From Mucilaginibacter sp. OK283 (GTDB taxonomy: Bacteria > Bacteroidota > Bacteroidia > Sphingobacteriales > Sphingobacteriaceae), in contig NZ_FODR01000002.1 in NCBI RefSeq assembly GCF_900110415.1, positions 310,001-374,000 on the forward strand: 64,000 bases of DNA. The letters are read 5' to 3'. The notes beneath the pieces are model-generated. The model ran no database searches. It had not been told where the DNA came from and worked only from the letters and a program-made list of their open reading frames with translations. A program made the translations under genes and the position numbers. How positions within the stretch are numbered: the first letter of the stretch is position 1; the number at the start of each line of letters is the position of its first letter. This document shows, piece by piece, positions 8,343 to 17,673 of this stretch.

Positions 8343-8897
8343 TTATCCCTTTTTAGCATTTTTCTTTCGTAAATACTTGCTGAAAACGTTAATATACCTA
8401 TCGTCAAATTTTACTTTGGTTATATCCTCAAAACCAATTTTATCCGGGTTGTCTGAGATGAAACCTTCGGCATCAAAATACTCAATGTGGACTTTTTTTG
8501 TGGTGATTTTTAAGATTGGACCTATGCTAAAAATAATGTTGGCCGGATCTTCAACCTCTACAATAGCATTCAGCCTGGTAGCTTGTATACTTTTAAAAAC
8601 GGATTGCCAGCTGCTCAAATCGATTTTATAGCTAATGCCTACTTTATCCGCCTCGCCTTCGGCTATCATGATTTGTTTAAAACACTTGTCAAATTTGTTG
8701 TGCCGTATTTTCTTTACCTGTTTAACAGGTATAACACTGTATCCCTGCAATGTAAAGTCGCCAGCTTCGTGTAGTAAAATAAGATCATCAGAAAAATCAA
8801 GGATATATCCGCTGCTTGCTTCGTCGACTCCCTGGGCTACCGTTCGCGTTATTTTGACATAATTACCTAGATGAAGTTTTAATTTATCAGCGATCAT
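8343..8897 (-). CDS. Conserved-looking hypothetical protein, probable beta-rich
   Basis: I do not recognise this 184-aa family. There is no signal peptide or membrane segment. The N-terminal half alternates hydrophobic and charged residues in a way that suggests a small beta-barrel (LGNYVKITRTV, GYILDFSDDLILLHEAGDFTLQ, YSVIPVKQVKKI). The C-terminal half has the same texture (GPILKITTKKVHIEYFDAEG and KVKFDDRYINVFSKYL), so there may be two related Sm- or SH3-like halves. It ends in a basic KYLRKKNAKKG tail. It is convergent with the PhyH gene, and the gap to the next gene holds that gene's terminator. It is probably a real gene because the reading is clean and the composition is protein-like, but no function can be given. 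Confidence 0.72.
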   Translation of the reverse strand: MIADKLKLHLGNYVKITRTVAQGVDEASSGYILDFSDDLILLHEAGDFTLQGYSVIPVKQVKKIRHNKFDKCFKQIMIAEGEADKVGISYKIDLSSWQSVFKSIQATRLNAIVEVEDPANIIFSIGPILKITTKKVHIEYFDAEGFISDNPDKIGFEDITKVKFDDRYINVFSKYLRKKNAKKG

Positions 8898-9004
8898 TGA
8901 GGATAAGATTTGCCTTAAAGATATAAATTATTGCAGCGATTGACCGTGGAAAGTTGTCTTTAAGGATACAGGCGACGGGACAGTTGTGAGGACTATCTGA
9001 ATGG

Positions 9005-9038
9005 CAAAAAAATAGCGGTGAAGAAACCTCACCGCTAT
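9005..9038 (-). terminator. Rho-independent terminator of the JmjC-like gene
   Basis: On the minus strand ATAGCGGTGA (9038-9029) pairs perfectly with TCACCGCTAT (9021-9012) around a 7-base loop, followed directly by a run of T. It lies about 55 bases after the stop of the JmjC-like gene. Confidence 0.85.
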
Positions 9039-9092
9039 AAATAATTTTTACTCAGAAATCCGAACTGGGTATTACGCAATCCGTAACAAAAC

Positions 9093-9974
9093 TCAGAAAG
9101 GTTTGCCCGCAGCCAACTCCTTATCAGCCCATTTAACAGCCAGCCCTTCGCGAAATTTGGCATATTTCTCTTTGAAAGCCATTTTAAGCAAACTATCTAC
9201 ACCACCTTTAATAGCCAGGTTGTACAAACTTGCGGCCTTGCGGGTCATAGATGCATCCCAGGCGCGCAGGCTTAATGAGTAGGAGCCATCAATATATTTC
9301 ATCCAGTGCCAATAGCCGGTAGGCATAAACAGGGTATCGCCGTGCTCTAAAAATACTTCAGTACCTTCTACACCATCAAGTGCGGGGAACTTTTTGATAT
9401 CGGGGTTTAGCACATCATAATCCTCCAGCGCGTAGGTAGCGTTAGGGATGCAGTACAGGCGGCGTTTCCATTTGTTTTCAAACAATATTACATGCTTACG
9501 GCCACCAAAATGTGTGTGGAAAATATGTGGCAGGTCGATGTCGTAATGTAAAAATGTAACCGAGTTTGATCCGCCAAAGAACATGCCTGGCATGCTTTCC
9601 AAAAAGCCGCCCATGAGGTCTTTAGGCAATACAATATCATTTAATAATTGCGGCGCCTGCTTAAAAATATTAAAAAAGAAAATGCGCAGTTCCGTTGGTT
9701 TACTGCGTATCAGATCAATATATTCATCAAAAGGCATCTCGGTAGCCGATGAGTTAATCGGCTTTGATGGATCGGCTTTGGAGTTATCGTACAACGGCAC
9801 CACCTTGTTGCCAACAACCTCTTTAAGGTATTCTGGAGTCCATTTTTCGCGGGCAGGCCAGGTTTTTGTGAGGCCTTTAATCACCAAAGGGCGGCGTGGG
9901 GTTAAATAGTTCTTCTTGAAATCCTCAGGAGAAATATTTTCAACAGTATCAATCGGGTTAAGTATAAAACTCAT
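9093..9974 (-). CDS. Cupin-like (JmjC-type) oxygenase domain protein
   Basis: The 293-aa protein belongs to the bacterial cupin_8/JmjC-like Fe(II)/2-oxoglutarate oxygenases related to FIH hydroxylases. The first segment, RRPLVIKGLTKTWPA (about 27-41), is the usual family opening. The metal ligands are H143 and D145 in FLHYDID and H223 in TGYWHWM, and K160 or a nearby residue probably binds 2-oxoglutarate. Known relatives hydroxylate protein side chains or, less often, nucleic acids or small molecules; the substrate here is unknown. It is transcribed alone, with a terminator just downstream and another between it and the fasciclin gene upstream. A second oxygenase gene (PhyH) is only 0.8 kb away on the other strand. 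Confidence 0.87.
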   Translation of the reverse strand: MSFILNPIDTVENISPEDFKKNYLTPRRPLVIKGLTKTWPAREKWTPEYLKEVVGNKVVPLYDNSKADPSKPINSSATEMPFDEYIDLIRSKPTELRIFFFNIFKQAPQLLNDIVLPKDLMGGFLESMPGMFFGGSNSVTFLHYDIDLPHIFHTHFGGRKHVILFENKWKRRLYCIPNATYALEDYDVLNPDIKKFPALDGVEGTEVFLEHGDTLFMPTGYWHWMKYIDGSYSLSLRAWDASMTRKAASLYNLAIKGGVDSLLKMAFKEKYAKFREGLAVKWADKELAAGKPF

Positions 9975-10084
9975 AATATCACCTTCCGGTTGTGCTAATT
10001 TAATTAGGTATCTTTAATATTACCCAAAAGTAAACAAAGGAACGAAATAAAATTTCAAAAGGTATCCGGCAGGTGTCAAAATAA

Positions 10085-10118
10085 ACAAAGGCCAAAGCTT
10101 TTTAGCTCCGGCCTTTGT
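10085..10118 (-). terminator. Terminator after the fasciclin gene
   Basis: ACAAAGGCC (10085-10093) pairs with GGCCTTTGT (10110-10118). On the minus strand the stem is followed by TTTATTTT. An inner AGCT pair can extend the hairpin. It lies about 90 bases downstream of the fasciclin gene and before the JmjC-like start. Confidence 0.75.
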
Positions 10119-10206
10119 CTATTTTAAAGTTGTCATTTCACAAACCATTGCCCCAGTCGACGAACTATTGACCGCAATAGGCTGCAAATAACAAACTCAA
10201 AAATGC

Positions 10207-10755
10207 TTAGTTTGGCATTAAAACCGTATTTACTACGTGTATAACGCCATTGCTTTGGTTAACATCGGCAATAGTAATCCACGACTGGGCGCCTTTTTCA
10301 TCAACCAGGTATAATTTTTTGCCTTTGGCCATAATTGTTAATTTGCCGCCACTTACGGTGGTTAATTCGGCTTTGCCCATACCTGCTTTAACTTTTGCCC
10401 ATAACTCGGCTGCGCTTAGTTTGCCTGCAACAACGTGGTAAGTTAAAATTTTAGTTAAGGTTGCCTTGTTTTCGGGTTTAACCAGGTTGTCAACTGTACC
10501 GGCAGGCAGTTTGTTAAAAGCCTCGTTTGTTGGTGCAAACACCGTGAACGGGCCTTTTGACGACAATGTTTCTACCAAGCCAGCCGCTTTTACAGCTGCA
10601 ACTAAAGTTGTATGGTCTTTTGAGTTAACTGCATTTTCAACAATGTTTTTAGTTGGATACATTGCTGCGCCACCTACCATTTTGGTTTGGGCCTGTACTG
10701 CGGGGGCTATTGCAAAAGTTGCTAATGCAAGGGCTGCGAAAATTAATTTTTTCAT
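10207..10755 (-). CDS. Exported fasciclin (FAS1) domain protein
   Basis: From the ATG at 10755 the product is 182 aa, starting with the signal peptide MKKLIFAALALATFAIAPAV and a cleavage site near VQAQ. The rest is a single FAS1 domain, recognisable by FTVFAPTNEAFNKLPAGTVDNL, LTYHVVAGKL and the closing GVIHVVNTVLMP. FAS1 domains mediate adhesion or carbohydrate and protein contacts at the cell surface or in the periplasm. The frame is open 25 codons further upstream, but that extension would bury the signal peptide, so the internal start is preferred. The gene is monocistronic, with a terminator downstream. Confidence 0.9.
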   Translation of the reverse strand: MKKLIFAALALATFAIAPAVQAQTKMVGGAAMYPTKNIVENAVNSKDHTTLVAAVKAAGLVETLSSKGPFTVFAPTNEAFNKLPAGTVDNLVKPENKATLTKILTYHVVAGKLSAAELWAKVKAGMGKAELTTVSGGKLTIMAKGKKLYLVDEKGAQSWITIADVNQSNGVIHVVNTVLMPN

Positions 10756-10935
10756 TTCGGTAATTTTTATAATTTTTTTAATGGCGCCTGCGCGCCTGAT
10801 TGTTTGTGTTTTTAATAACCAAGCCGCCACGAGCTCTTGACGTTTTAATTATTATTTATTGGAAGATACGGCCTGTTGTGGAAAGCGGTTTTATTAGGAG
10901 AGATTGTTTCTTACACTGTTTTAGGGTAGTGCAAA

Positions 10936-12057
10936 TTAAAAAAAGAGACCTGCGGCTATATTATCGGCATATAGCTTGCCGGTGGTTGTCAGGTAAATGG
11001 TATGCTCTTTTTGGGTTATCCATTCCTTATCAAAAAACTTGCGGGCTTCTACCTGTAACTGATCGGCAGCGCCTTTAGCTATAGTATTCAGCCGGTTTAA
11101 GTCTAATCCCCACATGGTGCGGATAGAGGTCATGATGTATTCGTTCAGTCGGTTATTTTCGGTGAGGGTTTCTGTTTCGGCTGGTATTTTACCGGCTATG
11201 ATGGCCTTAGTATATTTAGCGTTATTGGCAATATTCCACTGTCTTACCTCGCCGTTGTAGGAATGTGCCGATGGGCCAATACCCAGGTATTTAATACCTT
11301 GCCAGTAGTTGGAGTTATGTTTTGAGTATTTACCAGGTAAAGAAAAGTTCGAGATTTCGTAATGCTCAAAACCATGATCGGTCATAGCTTGCATCAATAC
11401 CATAAACTGGGCCGCACTTTGCTGATCGTTCATGGGCGGCTGTTTTTTTTTGCTGATAAAGGCTGCCAAAGCGGTTTGCGGCTCTACCGTCATGGAATAT
11501 GCTGATATGTGCGGGATAGATAGGTCAAAAATTTTATCCAGGTTTTGTTTCCACTTGGTATCGGTAAGCAATGGGTAGCCGTAAATTAAATCGGCTGTTA
11601 TATTTTCAAAGCCGGCATCCTGCACCCGTTTTACGGCCGACTCGGATTCGCGGGCTCGATGGGCGCGGTTCATCCAAACTAAATCTTCATCAAAAAACGA
11701 TTGTATGCCAATGCTGAAGCGGTTGATATCTGTTTGGCGCAGGGCTTTCACTTTGGCAACATCCAGGTCATCCGGATTGGCTTCCAGTGTAATTTCGGCG
11801 TTGGAGGCAACTGTATGCAGTTGGGTAATAGTGTTAATAAGCAGGTGGATCTCGTCGGCCTCCAAAACAGACGGAGTGCCGCCTCCAAAATAGATGGTCT
11901 CTACGGTTTCACCATTCAGATAGCCTTTTTGCAGTTTAATCTCGCTTACCAATGCCTGCACCAGCTCATTCTTATATTGCGGAGAGGTGCTGAAATGGAA
12001 ATCGCAGTAATGGCAAGCTTGTTTGCAAAAGGGGATATGTATGTAGATGCCGGCCAT
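10936..12057 (-). CDS. hemW: HemW-like radical SAM protein
   Basis: The 373-aa protein is a member of the oxygen-independent coproporphyrinogen oxidase-like family. It starts MAGIYIHIPFCKQACHYCDF, with the radical SAM cluster ligands C11, C15 and C18 in CxxxCxxC spacing, and has the SAM-binding GGGTPS. The short N-terminus before the cysteine motif and the C-terminal HemN_C-like region fit HemW, a haem chaperone, rather than true HemN, which has a longer N-terminus. It is cytoplasmic. A -7-like TACCTTTG lies about 92 bases upstream. HemD lies 15 kb away, so haem genes are not clustered here. Confidence 0.9.
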   Translation of the reverse strand: MAGIYIHIPFCKQACHYCDFHFSTSPQYKNELVQALVSEIKLQKGYLNGETVETIYFGGGTPSVLEADEIHLLINTITQLHTVASNAEITLEANPDDLDVAKVKALRQTDINRFSIGIQSFFDEDLVWMNRAHRARESESAVKRVQDAGFENITADLIYGYPLLTDTKWKQNLDKIFDLSIPHISAYSMTVEPQTALAAFISKKKQPPMNDQQSAAQFMVLMQAMTDHGFEHYEISNFSLPGKYSKHNSNYWQGIKYLGIGPSAHSYNGEVRQWNIANNAKYTKAIIAGKIPAETETLTENNRLNEYIMTSIRTMWGLDLNRLNTIAKGAADQLQVEARKFFDKEWITQKEHTIYLTTTGKLYADNIAAGLFF

Positions 12058-12813
12058 GTTTTAAATTGATAGTAAATTGCTATTAGCTTAAAGCTTTGTT
12101 CATTTGCCTTTGGTTTTTTGTAAACGTTTAGGCCAATGCAGAACAGGGCAAAGGTAAACGCAATTATGGATTTCTTGGGAGCAGTTTAAATTTGATTGAG
12201 ATTATTTACGTGTGATACAAAAATCATTGCCGTTGACTTTAATCAACGGGCTAATAATTAAAATACCAAGGCATTAGCCAATCCAACTTAAATATCGGGA
12301 GGCTATTTGTTATTCACTCATTATTTCAGGATGGGAATAGTGCCCTGGCATTAATTGGCGTATATGCCGTATTGGTAAATTTTTAATCTTTTATTGCTTT
12401 TCATCGCTAATAAAATGGGTGTTCCGGAATAGTTATTCCCAACTATATTTACCTTTTTGCCATAAACTATTAAATATACAGTAAATAAACAGGAAATCTG
12501 TATTAAAATACATTGCACTAACTTTTTTGGTTAAAATAATAAGTCGTAAAATAAAAGAAATTGTCAATGAGTGATATTTTTGTAACTATTGGGCATTTTC
12601 TTTTGCCTAAGCCTGTTTTATCGCTATTGGTTTCCCTACAAGAAATATTTCTCCCTTAAAATCAGCGAAAAACAATTTTTCATGGTATTTTCAATAAATT
12701 TTTCTTTTGCAAAAGAAACCTTATTACCAATGTTTTACGTATCAAGACTATTGAGGTTTTCAAAAGTGCGCCGCACCCCTGATTTTTACCATGACTTTAT
12801 TAATTATTTTTAT
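12058..12813. other. AT-rich intergenic region before the first cargo gene
   Basis: This 756-bp gap holds the hemW promoter candidate and a perfect 7-bp hairpin (CCGTTGA at 12230-12236 with TCAACGG at 12243-12249). It is followed by a very AT-rich stretch leading to the large T9SS cargo gene. The last 225 bp are open in the cargo frame but encode residues unlike a leader (FFCLSLFYRYWFPYKKYF), so I treat them as 5' untranslated DNA. I see no gene here. Confidence 0.6.
12149..12156 (-). promoter_or_regulatory. Candidate -7 element for hemW
   Basis: The minus-strand sequence TACCTTTG is a perfect match to the Bacteroidota -7 consensus TAnnTTTG. No convincing TTTG lies 19-20 bases upstream of it, so the call rests on one element. 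Confidence 0.4.
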
Positions 12814-15800
12814 ATGAAAATAATCTTACTTAAATCTTTATGGATAGTATGTATTGTTTTCATTGCCCATATGGCTGTTGCGCAAGAATACTACGATGGA
12901 ACTAATACCCCGAGGCAATATTACTATAACAGCTTAGAGTCGGCCACTGCCGGTACGGTGTCAACATTTTTACCGGCAGCGGGCTCTACCCGGAATTCGT
13001 CATCGGCTACTATTGATTTGGTTTCAAGCTCATCCTTAAATTCTTCTAAAAGCTTATCTTCATTAGCCCTGGGCGCTGTTGGTTATATCCGTTGGAATTT
13101 CATGAGCAGTTCCGGCTCTGCCGCCGCGTTAAGCATGTCGACCCGTACCTACGAGTGGGAGTTTGATTACAAAAATGTAACAGGTGCCGCTACTGCCGAT
13201 AACTCCGTCACCATGGCAGCAAGCAGTTCATCGGCTACAGATTCCTGGCGTTATTGGCTCATTGCAAATACTTATACTGCTAACAGCGCTACTGATTACA
13301 CCAAAGGCCTGTACGTTACCCAATATAATGGTAACCTGGTCTTGAGGTTTAAATACGGCACTGCCAATAACCAGGTCACAAACTATGCAACCGTATCGAT
13401 GCCAAACAGTAGTACAACAACTTACCAGGTACGCATTGTAAAGTCGGTTATTGGTTATTATTACATTTATATATTAAACAGATCAACAGGGGTTACTACC
13501 ACTTCGGGACCAACTAACGTGGGTACCACAGTGAGCAGCATTGATTTAAATACCTATAATTTTTCGTACCTGGAATCTTCAACTTCGGCCGCCAACCGTT
13601 TTCAGTGGGATAACTTTAATTTTTACCAGCAAAAAGTGGAGTATATCCCCATTACAAGCACGGCCAACGGCATTTCTTCCACTATCTCTCCGGGGCAGGT
13701 CAATGTTATACCTTATGGTGTAAACGCGAACATCAGGGGAGATATCAATTTTGGGATGTTGCGGTTCAATTCGACAACAAACGGACAGCTTTTATTTTCG
13801 AGTGGTGCCCTTTTTAAAACTACTAATAGTGTGCTTTCAGCTGCAACAGGAACATCACTGGTAACGGGTGTAAGCATGAATAGCACTAACACCTCGCAAA
13901 TGACATTGCCCACGTCCGAATATTATTATTCGGCAGGCAATACCGATGGTACTACGGTAAATGTAATTAATTACTTTCTTGTTGCACAGGCGCTAAGTAC
14001 TTTTAGTTCATCTGCGCCTACCAGTATCGCTTACTCTGTAAGTACCGCAGCTGCCGATAATTTTCAAAGCTTTTATACCAGCGGTTTTTTTCCTTATAAC
14101 GGCGCATCAACAACGGGCGCCACGGTTGGGGTAGTGAAAACATATGACTGGACGGGTAGCACAAGCACCGATTGGAACAATACAGGTAACTGGAGTTCAA
14201 GCACTGTGCCAACATCTATTGATATTGCACGCATTGGTGTTGTTACTTTATCGGGGAGTAAATTTTATCCAATAATACCAGTGTCATCAGTTGCTACCTC
14301 TGTGGGTAGTATAATTTTTGGCACTGATAATTCTCAGTATACAACTTTTGCCGTAAACACCTCTTTTACAGTTAATGGCGATATTACAGTAACTGCATCG
14401 CTTGGCGTTAACAGCACCAATGGCAGCACATATTCGTTAACCTTATCCGGAACGGGTTCATTAACGGTAACAGGTGCATTAAATATTGGCGATTATAGCA
14501 CACCAAAAGCCAATAACACCCCATTTTCGTTCACAACATCTATACCGCAGATGACCATGACGGGCAACATTAACTTAATTTCGACCCTTGATAACGGCCA
14601 AAGGAACTTTGATGCCAAAATAAGTATTATAAGTGGTACCGTAAGCGCAAGCAGTATCACATCGTCTAATCAAATCGCCCAAAATTTAACGCAGGTTGAT
14701 AATACATCAACCGTGAGTGTAAGTGGTACGGGCACATTGAAGTTGATCGGATCGTCTGCATTGAGCGCATTATCCTCTTTGGGGACGAACGTAATGTCAT
14801 TTAATAACGCGGGCGCAACGGTTGAGTATGCCGGGGCCAACCAAACTATTTATACCACCGCTACCATTACGGGGGCATCGGGGTCGGGCACCGGTAATCT
14901 GGCTAATGGCGTTTCCTACTATAACTTGAAAACATCGGGTTCGGGCATCAAAACTGTGCTTGGAAGCACCTTGTCGGTTAGCGGCGATTTTACTACATCT
15001 AATGCCGGGGTTGATTTGGCAGCCAATGACCCAACCGTAAATGTTACCGGTAACTGGACAAACTCTACAACGGTAACGCAAGACAGCGGTCCGATAACTA
15101 TAGGCGGCAACGTTACCAACAACAGCGGCGGTACACTCGCTTTAGGATCGGGCAATTTAAGCATCGCCGGCAACTATACCAATAATTCGGGCGGCGTGTA
15201 CTCACAAAGTACCGGTACAACTTATTTTAACGGCTCGGCTGCACAGTCCCTGAGCGATTTAAGCTCCGCAGGTACCGTTTTTAGCAACGTGAATTTTAGC
15301 GGCACATCGTTATCCAATGCCAAAACCATGTCTGGTTCGGGTGGCTTTGCCGTAGCAGGCACTGGCACGCTTACCATGGCAAATGCCACCACAAAACTTG
15401 ATGCCGGCGGGGTATTAACTTTAATGTCTAATGCCTCGTCAACAGCTACCGTGGCCCAAATACCTACCGGCGCTGTTATTACCGGGAACGTAAACGCGCA
15501 GCGCTACCTTACCGGCGGTGCTGGTTTCAGGGGCTACCGCCTGATGTCGCCGCCGGTTAATATCAGCTCCAATACTTCGGGCGCCGGCAATATCGGCCTC
15601 AGCTATATCAGCACATCACAAACTTTTGGCGGGGTTACGTACCGGGGCGCTTTAACAGGCGGGCAGGGTACCGGTTTTTTTGTTTTTAATGGGAATCCCT
15701 CATTATATCTTTATAACGAAGCCTTAACTACAAATAATTCTAACTCCTATGTTTCGGGCAAAAACGTAGGGGTATATGATATTACAGCAACCGGGGTAAC

Positions 15801-17400
15801 AACCAGTTCAGGTTATCCTGCTGTTTTAACCACTGGTGTAACCATACCTGTAGGTAACAGTTTTTTGTTCTTTTTTATTGGCGATAACAGCAGCACGCAA
15901 ACCGCATCGGCAGTGCGGACGCCCGAAAATACAACCATTACAGCAATAGGTTATTTAAACCAGGGAAATGTACCGGTAAAATTCTGGAATACCAACAGCA
16001 CATCAATACCTTACCATACCGGTACCGGCGCTATATTGCCGGGCTATAACCAGGTGGGCAACCCGTACGCAAGCACCATTAGCCTTGATGTGTTTTATGC
16101 CGATAATTTACTTACACCCAGCCTTATAAGCCCTATTTTTTGGGAAATGAGCCAGCCGGCACAAACTTATATCTCCTATAATGCTTTAACTCATACAACA
16201 TCAAATACCAAAGCCAGTAAATATATTGTGAGCGGACAGGGCTTTATCATAGATGCCACAGCAACCGGGCAAACCGCAACTTTTAAAGAAGACCAAAAGG
16301 TAAGCTATCCCGCCATAACCAAATCAACCACCCCGGCTTTACTGATGAGTACTAAAAACGATATCAGGATGTTAAAAAAATCTTTTAGTACGCCTGCCCA
16401 GGAAAATACCCCTGCCGGTATGCATTTACAGCTTACTAAAGATAGTATGGTAAATACACAATGTGGTATATACTTTGCCAAAGAGTGGGATGATAAGTTT
16501 CACAACACCGAAGATGCCCTTGATTTAGATGGAGCATCGCCTAAGGTATACCTATCCAGCTATTCTGCAGATGGCGTAAGGACATCAATAAACCAGCTTG
16601 CCGATTATAAGGAGACCGGGAAAAAGGTCAAACTGTTTGTGAGGGCCACTGCAAGCGGTCTTTATAACCTTGACCTGGTTGATATTAATACCGACACCGT
16701 ACAGTATAAATTTTACCTGATTGATCATTTCAAGAAAGACTCGCTTGATATAGGCAGATACAAATCATATGCCTTTAATATTGTAACTGCGGATACGGCT
16801 ACTTTTGGGGGCAACCGCTTTGAGTTATCTGTTCAGCAGCAACCGGCATCAAAATATCAGTTAGTTACCTTCACCGCTCAAAAAGCTACTGACGGCGTTT
16901 TAGTTACCTGGAGAACTTATAACGAGGGCAGCAATTATTTTTTTACGGTAGAAAAACAAGAAGCCGATGGCAGCGGTTATGCTCCTGTTTACCAGGTACA
17001 AAGCAATGGCGGTACTATTTATAAATACACCGATAAGTTACCTAACACAGGCAATAACGTTTACAGGTTAAAACAGGTTGATTTATTTGGCAATATTTCC
17101 TACTCAAACCCCGTAAGCATCTATTTTGATAAAAATGGAAACGCGGATATGTTTAGTGTTTATCCAAATCCAACAGCCGGGACTTTAAATGTAAATGTTA
17201 CCAACGGCAAAATTACAACGGTTCCAACAGCCTATAAATTAAATATTTATGATATAACCGGGGCGCTTGTAGTTCAAAAAACATCTGTTAAAGATAGCTG
17301 GAGCGAAAATGTGTCGCAGTTTATACCTGGCGTTTACATTGTTGAACTGAAAGATGCCGGTGGTAATTCGTTAGGTAAAGCAAAGTTTGTAAAGAAGTAA
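12814..17400 (+). CDS. T9SS type A sorting domain cargo protein, paralog 1
   Basis: From the ATG at 12814 the product is 1528 aa. It has a signal peptide (MKIILLKSLWIVCIVFIAHM, cleavage near VAQ), then a Ser/Thr-rich region (about 25-285) that reads like a lectin- or LamG-like beta-sandwich ending in FQWDNFNF. A W-rich motif, DWTGSTSTDWNNTGNW, falls near residue 443, followed by a long Thr/Ser/Gly/Asn-rich stretch that looks like a beta-helix. The last 80 residues (from about 1446, FSVYPNPTAGTLNVNV to GKAKFVKK) are a type A sorting domain recognised by type IX secretion, so the protein is exported across the outer membrane. From about 15108 it is nearly identical to the paralog at 18126. The frame is open 75 codons upstream from a TTG, but the signal peptide fixes the start. 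Confidence 0.9.
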   Translation: MKIILLKSLWIVCIVFIAHMAVAQEYYDGTNTPRQYYYNSLESATAGTVSTFLPAAGSTRNSSSATIDLVSSSSLNSSKSLSSLALGAVGYIRWNFMSSSGSAAALSMSTRTYEWEFDYKNVTGAATADNSVTMAASSSSATDSWRYWLIANTYTANSATDYTKGLYVTQYNGNLVLRFKYGTANNQVTNYATVSMPNSSTTTYQVRIVKSVIGYYYIYILNRSTGVTTTSGPTNVGTTVSSIDLNTYNFSYLESSTSAANRFQWDNFNFYQQKVEYIPITSTANGISSTISPGQVNVIPYGVNANIRGDINFGMLRFNSTTNGQLLFSSGALFKTTNSVLSAATGTSLVTGVSMNSTNTSQMTLPTSEYYYSAGNTDGTTVNVINYFLVAQALSTFSSSAPTSIAYSVSTAAADNFQSFYTSGFFPYNGASTTGATVGVVKTYDWTGSTSTDWNNTGNWSSSTVPTSIDIARIGVVTLSGSKFYPIIPVSSVATSVGSIIFGTDNSQYTTFAVNTSFTVNGDITVTASLGVNSTNGSTYSLTLSGTGSLTVTGALNIGDYSTPKANNTPFSFTTSIPQMTMTGNINLISTLDNGQRNFDAKISIISGTVSASSITSSNQIAQNLTQVDNTSTVSVSGTGTLKLIGSSALSALSSLGTNVMSFNNAGATVEYAGANQTIYTTATITGASGSGTGNLANGVSYYNLKTSGSGIKTVLGSTLSVSGDFTTSNAGVDLAANDPTVNVTGNWTNSTTVTQDSGPITIGGNVTNNSGGTLALGSGNLSIAGNYTNNSGGVYSQSTGTTYFNGSAAQSLSDLSSAGTVFSNVNFSGTSLSNAKTMSGSGGFAVAGTGTLTMANATTKLDAGGVLTLMSNASSTATVAQIPTGAVITGNVNAQRYLTGGAGFRGYRLMSPPVNISSNTSGAGNIGLSYISTSQTFGGVTYRGALTGGQGTGFFVFNGNPSLYLYNEALTTNNSNSYVSGKNVGVYDITATGVTTSSGYPAVLTTGVTIPVGNSFLFFFIGDNSSTQTASAVRTPENTTITAIGYLNQGNVPVKFWNTNSTSIPYHTGTGAILPGYNQVGNPYASTISLDVFYADNLLTPSLISPIFWEMSQPAQTYISYNALTHTTSNTKASKYIVSGQGFIIDATATGQTATFKEDQKVSYPAITKSTTPALLMSTKNDIRMLKKSFSTPAQENTPAGMHLQLTKDSMVNTQCGIYFAKEWDDKFHNTEDALDLDGASPKVYLSSYSADGVRTSINQLADYKETGKKVKLFVRATASGLYNLDLVDINTDTVQYKFYLIDHFKKDSLDIGRYKSYAFNIVTADTATFGGNRFELSVQQQPASKYQLVTFTAQKATDGVLVTWRTYNEGSNYFFTVEKQEADGSGYAPVYQVQSNGGTIYKYTDKLPNTGNNVYRLKQVDLFGNISYSNPVSIYFDKNGNADMFSVYPNPTAGTLNVNVTNGKITTVPTAYKLNIYDITGALVVQKTSVKDSWSENVSQFIPGVYIVELKDAGGNSLGKAKFVKK
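15108..17400 (+). repeat. Near-identical 2.3-kb segment, copy 1 (partner at 19478-21773)
   Basis: This segment covers the last half of cargo paralog 1. It matches copy 2 at an offset of 4370 bp, which becomes 4373 bp after a single extra codon in copy 2 near 20490. Long exact runs are visible, such as the stretch around AGCAAAGTTTGTAAAGAA at the 3' end. Weaker similarity begins about 100 bp earlier. Confidence 0.88.
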
Positions 17401-17412
17401 AAACCTTAATAA

Positions 17413-17673
17413 ATGAAGATGGAAAGAGGCAGGTTTAGTTTAAATAGCTTAAAAAGGATATTAATATTTTCACTTCTGTTGGTAAGTCCACTCATCAGTA
17501 GGGGCCAAGCCGATGAAGGTTGTGGCGGCCAGGACCCCTATGATATAGCTTGCCCGCTTGATACCTGGGTTTTTTTACTTGTTATAGTAACGTGCTTATT
17601 TACCGTAATTTATTTACAGCGCAAAGGCAAATCCGCAGGCGGGTACGATAACATGCCAGGCAATCGGGTTTAA
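17413..17673 (+). CDS. Small exported or membrane-anchored protein
   Basis: This 86-aa product starts 12 bases after the stop of cargo paralog 1 and is probably co-transcribed with it. It has an N-terminal signal-like segment (RILIFSLLLVSPLISRGQ), a short spacer with three cysteines (GCGGQDPYDIACPLD) and a second hydrophobic helix (TWVFLLVIVTCLFTVIYL) followed by a basic QRKGK stop-transfer stretch. Residues PLD followed by a hydrophobic helix and basic residues recall the PID-CTERM-type C-terminal sorting tails of Bacteroidota; this link is from memory and tentative. Two transmembrane helices, or a cleaved signal plus an anchored tail, are both possible. The function is not known. A truncated look-alike may follow the second cargo gene. 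Confidence 0.75.
   Translation: MKMERGRFSLNSLKRILIFSLLLVSPLISRGQADEGCGGQDPYDIACPLDTWVFLLVIVTCLFTVIYLQRKGKSAGGYDNMPGNRV

Noticed and set aside
10756..10830. A 25-codon extension of the fasciclin gene
   Set aside because: The inner ATG gives a normal signal peptide; the extension would hide it.
12589..12813. A 75-codon upstream extension of cargo paralog 1 starting with TTG
   Set aside because: It would place the signal peptide 75 residues inside the protein, and the residues look like translated AT-rich DNA.
14797..15173. Minus-strand frames inside the cargo genes
   Set aside because: Low-complexity Thr/Ser/Gly codons leave the opposite frames open; no domain is recognisable.
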